Below are positions 63,017-64,000 of a stretch of DNA of 64,000 bases, in pieces (positions within the stretch are counted from its first letter, which is position 1; each line of letters begins with the position of its first letter). A program made the position numbers and the translations under genes. The stretch is from assembly GCF_003315295.1 (NCBI RefSeq), contig NZ_QNRI01000001.1:558001-622000 (forward strand), in the 5' to 3' direction. The notes below the pieces were generated by a model. That model did no database searches, was not told where the DNA came from, and saw nothing but the letters and a program-made list of their open reading frames with translations. Source of the stretch: Paraliobacillus ryukyuensis (GTDB taxonomy: Bacteria > Bacillota > Bacilli > Bacillales > Amphibacillaceae).

Positions 63017-63457
63017 CTAAGATGCTTGGCATCCACAACTTCCACCGGAACCGCAGCCACAACCACTGTCTGTAAATAACGCGCCCTCTTTAGGAACTTT
63101 AACTTGTTCACTAACACTATGTGCAATCGAGGTGCTTATCTCATCAAGTAACGTTTGTATATTACGCTCGGCAACTTTAAAAGTAGCTACTTTTTCATTC
63201 ATATCCATTTCACGCTTCGTTTGCCTAATTTCTTTCATTATTTTACTATAATCGGGGTGATAACGACCAAACCGCTGCACCTCTTCATATTGTTCTTTTG
63301 TATGATTAAACTGCTTTATGAGTCGTTGTGCTTCTTGATCATTTGCTAACTCACTTTTCGCAACTAAGTATGCTTGCATAACATCAGAATGAATAATCAT
63401 CTGACCAATTCGTTCTGAATCATCAATGATATCGACAATTTCCTGTGTTGCCAACAT
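63017..63457 (-). CDS. ricF: RicF (YlbF), subunit of the RicAFT complex
   Basis: RicF with RicA (YmcA) and RicT (YaaT) forms a complex carrying [4Fe-4S] clusters that directs RNase Y processing and promotes competence, biofilm and sporulation entry. The 146-residue protein is helical (YlbF/YmcA domain about 5-110) and ends in a Cys/Gly-rich tail (SGCGCGSGGSCGCQAS), which fits an iron-sulfur ligand. GGAGGTGGGAGT precedes the ATG at 63457. Confidence 0.93.
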   Translation of the reverse strand: MLATQEIVDIIDDSERIGQMIIHSDVMQAYLVAKSELANDQEAQRLIKQFNHTKEQYEEVQRFGRYHPDYSKIMKEIRQTKREMDMNEKVATFKVAERNIQTLLDEISTSIAHSVSEQVKVPKEGALFTDSGCGCGSGGSCGCQAS

Positions 63458-63518
63458 TACTCCCACCTCCATTATGTTTATCATATCAGTAAAAGTGATA
63501 AAAAAAAAGTGCAAGCAC

Positions 63519-63752
63519 TTAATCTTTCATTGTACTTGCCATGTGAAGAAACATACCTAGTAACTGCATTTGTTCAGAAATTTTTTCGACGCGTTGTGGA
63601 ATAGTTCTTCCCTGATACTGTTTCGCTTGTTTTTGTAAATCTTCAAATGCTTCTGGATTTCGTGCTAATGTTCGATACCAATTCGGTTGGTTTCTAAGAA
63701 AGCGAAGTAATGCTGGCTCTGCTTTTATTTTTTGATAGATGGTTGGTTCCAT
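63519..63752 (-). CDS. ylbE: YlbE-like protein
   Basis: The 77-residue protein matches YlbE in its core LLRFLRNQPNWYRTLARNP near residues 16-34 and in its place between ylbD and ylbF. Function unknown. AGGAGG lies seven bases before the ATG at 63752; the ATG at 63758 overlaps the site. Confidence 0.88.
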   Translation of the reverse strand: MEPTIYQKIKAEPALLRFLRNQPNWYRTLARNPEAFEDLQKQAKQYQGRTIPQRVEKISEQMQLLGMFLHMASTMKD

Positions 63753-63763
63753 CCCCATCCCTC

Positions 63764-64000
63764 CTAGTCACCATAAAAATGAAACGGTGGTCTGTTATTG
63801 TTTACAGGCTTGTTGGTTGAAGGAGCCTGTTTTTTCATATCTTGAAATTGACTAATTAATGATTGAATATTGGTAATGGCTCCATTTAACTGTCCGATGT
63901 GCCCCTCTACTTTCTCCATATCTACCTTTTCCATCAATTCGGTCATCTGCTTCATCCACCCCTGTCCTTGCTTTTTACCACTCGAAGGGTTTGTCTCGCT
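63764..64000 (-). CDS. ylbD: YlbD-like spore coat family protein, C-terminal part (cut by window edge)
   Basis: The frame is open to base 64000 without a start preceded by a ribosome binding site, so the gene begins beyond the window. The visible 78 residues include SSGKKQGQGWMKQMTELMEK and QLNGAITNIQSLISQFQDM, similar to the C-terminal half of YlbD, annotated as a putative spore coat protein, and end in a polar, Pro/Asn-rich tail HFYGD. Position before ylbE supports the call; the function is not proven. Confidence 0.8.
   Translation of the reverse strand, partial: SETNPSSGKKQGQGWMKQMTELMEKVDMEKVEGHIGQLNGAITNIQSLISQFQDMKKQAPSTNKPVNNNRPPFHFYGD

Overview
The window is a stretch of chromosome from a low-GC, Gram-positive, endospore-forming member of the Bacillaceae. 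The evidence is the gene order, which follows the Bacillus subtilis ylb - dcw - spoIIG - ylm - lspA - pyr - ylo region in reverse orientation, together with sporulation genes (sigE, sigG, spoIIGA, spoVD, spoVE, ylbJ, an rsfA-like gene), a DNPR-type MurE (meso-diaminopimelate peptidoglycan) and bacillithiol synthesis (bshC). A halophilic or alkaliphilic genus such as Gracilibacillus, Amphibacillus or Paraliobacillus would fit, but the sequence alone does not settle this.

Layout from left to right. 1-4.8 kb: 5' end of a YicC/YloC gene, a P-type Ca2+ ATPase (yloB) and, divergently, rqcH. 4.8-6.5 kb: a small accessory stretch with a PP2C-like phosphatase gene and one doubtful ORF. 6.5-18.3 kb: the complete pyrimidine operon pyrR-P-B-C-AA-AB-K-D-F-E on the minus strand, with a sigma-A promoter and two PyrR-dependent attenuators (before pyrR and before pyrP). 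18.3-21.2 kb: rluD-like pseudouridine synthase, lspA, and a divergent MFS transporter. 21.4-25.05 kb: ileS and its isoleucine T-box leader, separated by about 550 bases that hold a decayed ISL3 transposase remnant and a structured Bacillaceae intergenic repeat. 25.05-29.03 kb: divIVA, ylmH, ylmG, sepF, ylmE, pgeF, ylmC. 29.2-31.8 kb: sigG, sigE, spoIIGA. 31.98-33.76 kb: a complete IS1595-family element, 1774 bp, with terminal inverted repeats and a perfect 8-bp target duplication, carrying a Nudix hydrolase gene beside its transposase. 33.8-52.8 kb: the division and cell wall cluster ftsZ, ftsA, sbp, ylxX, ylxW, divIB, (a plus-strand lipoprotein gene where murG/murB would be expected), spoVE, murD, mraY, murF, murE, spoVD, pbpB, ftsL, rsmH, mraZ, with an array of MraZ boxes upstream of mraZ. 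53-64 kb: bshC, DUF3397, panE-like, rsfA-like, rpmF, ylbN, tmcAL, ylbL, ylbJ, coaD, rsmD, ylbG, ylbF, ylbE and the 3' part of ylbD.

The genes form coherent modules: UMP synthesis under PyrR control, peptidoglycan precursor synthesis and septation, the early forespore/mother-cell sigma factor switch, and ribosome-associated quality control (RqcH, and YlmH which has been tied to the same pathway). Nearly all starts were reassigned from ribosome binding sites; many are GTG or TTG, and spoIIGA seems to start at ATT. The most notable items are the Nudix-carrying IS1595 element inserted at the U-tract of the ftsZ terminator, the T-box displaced from ileS by mobile-element debris, the missing murG/murB, the missing third pyr attenuator and the ATT start of spoIIGA.
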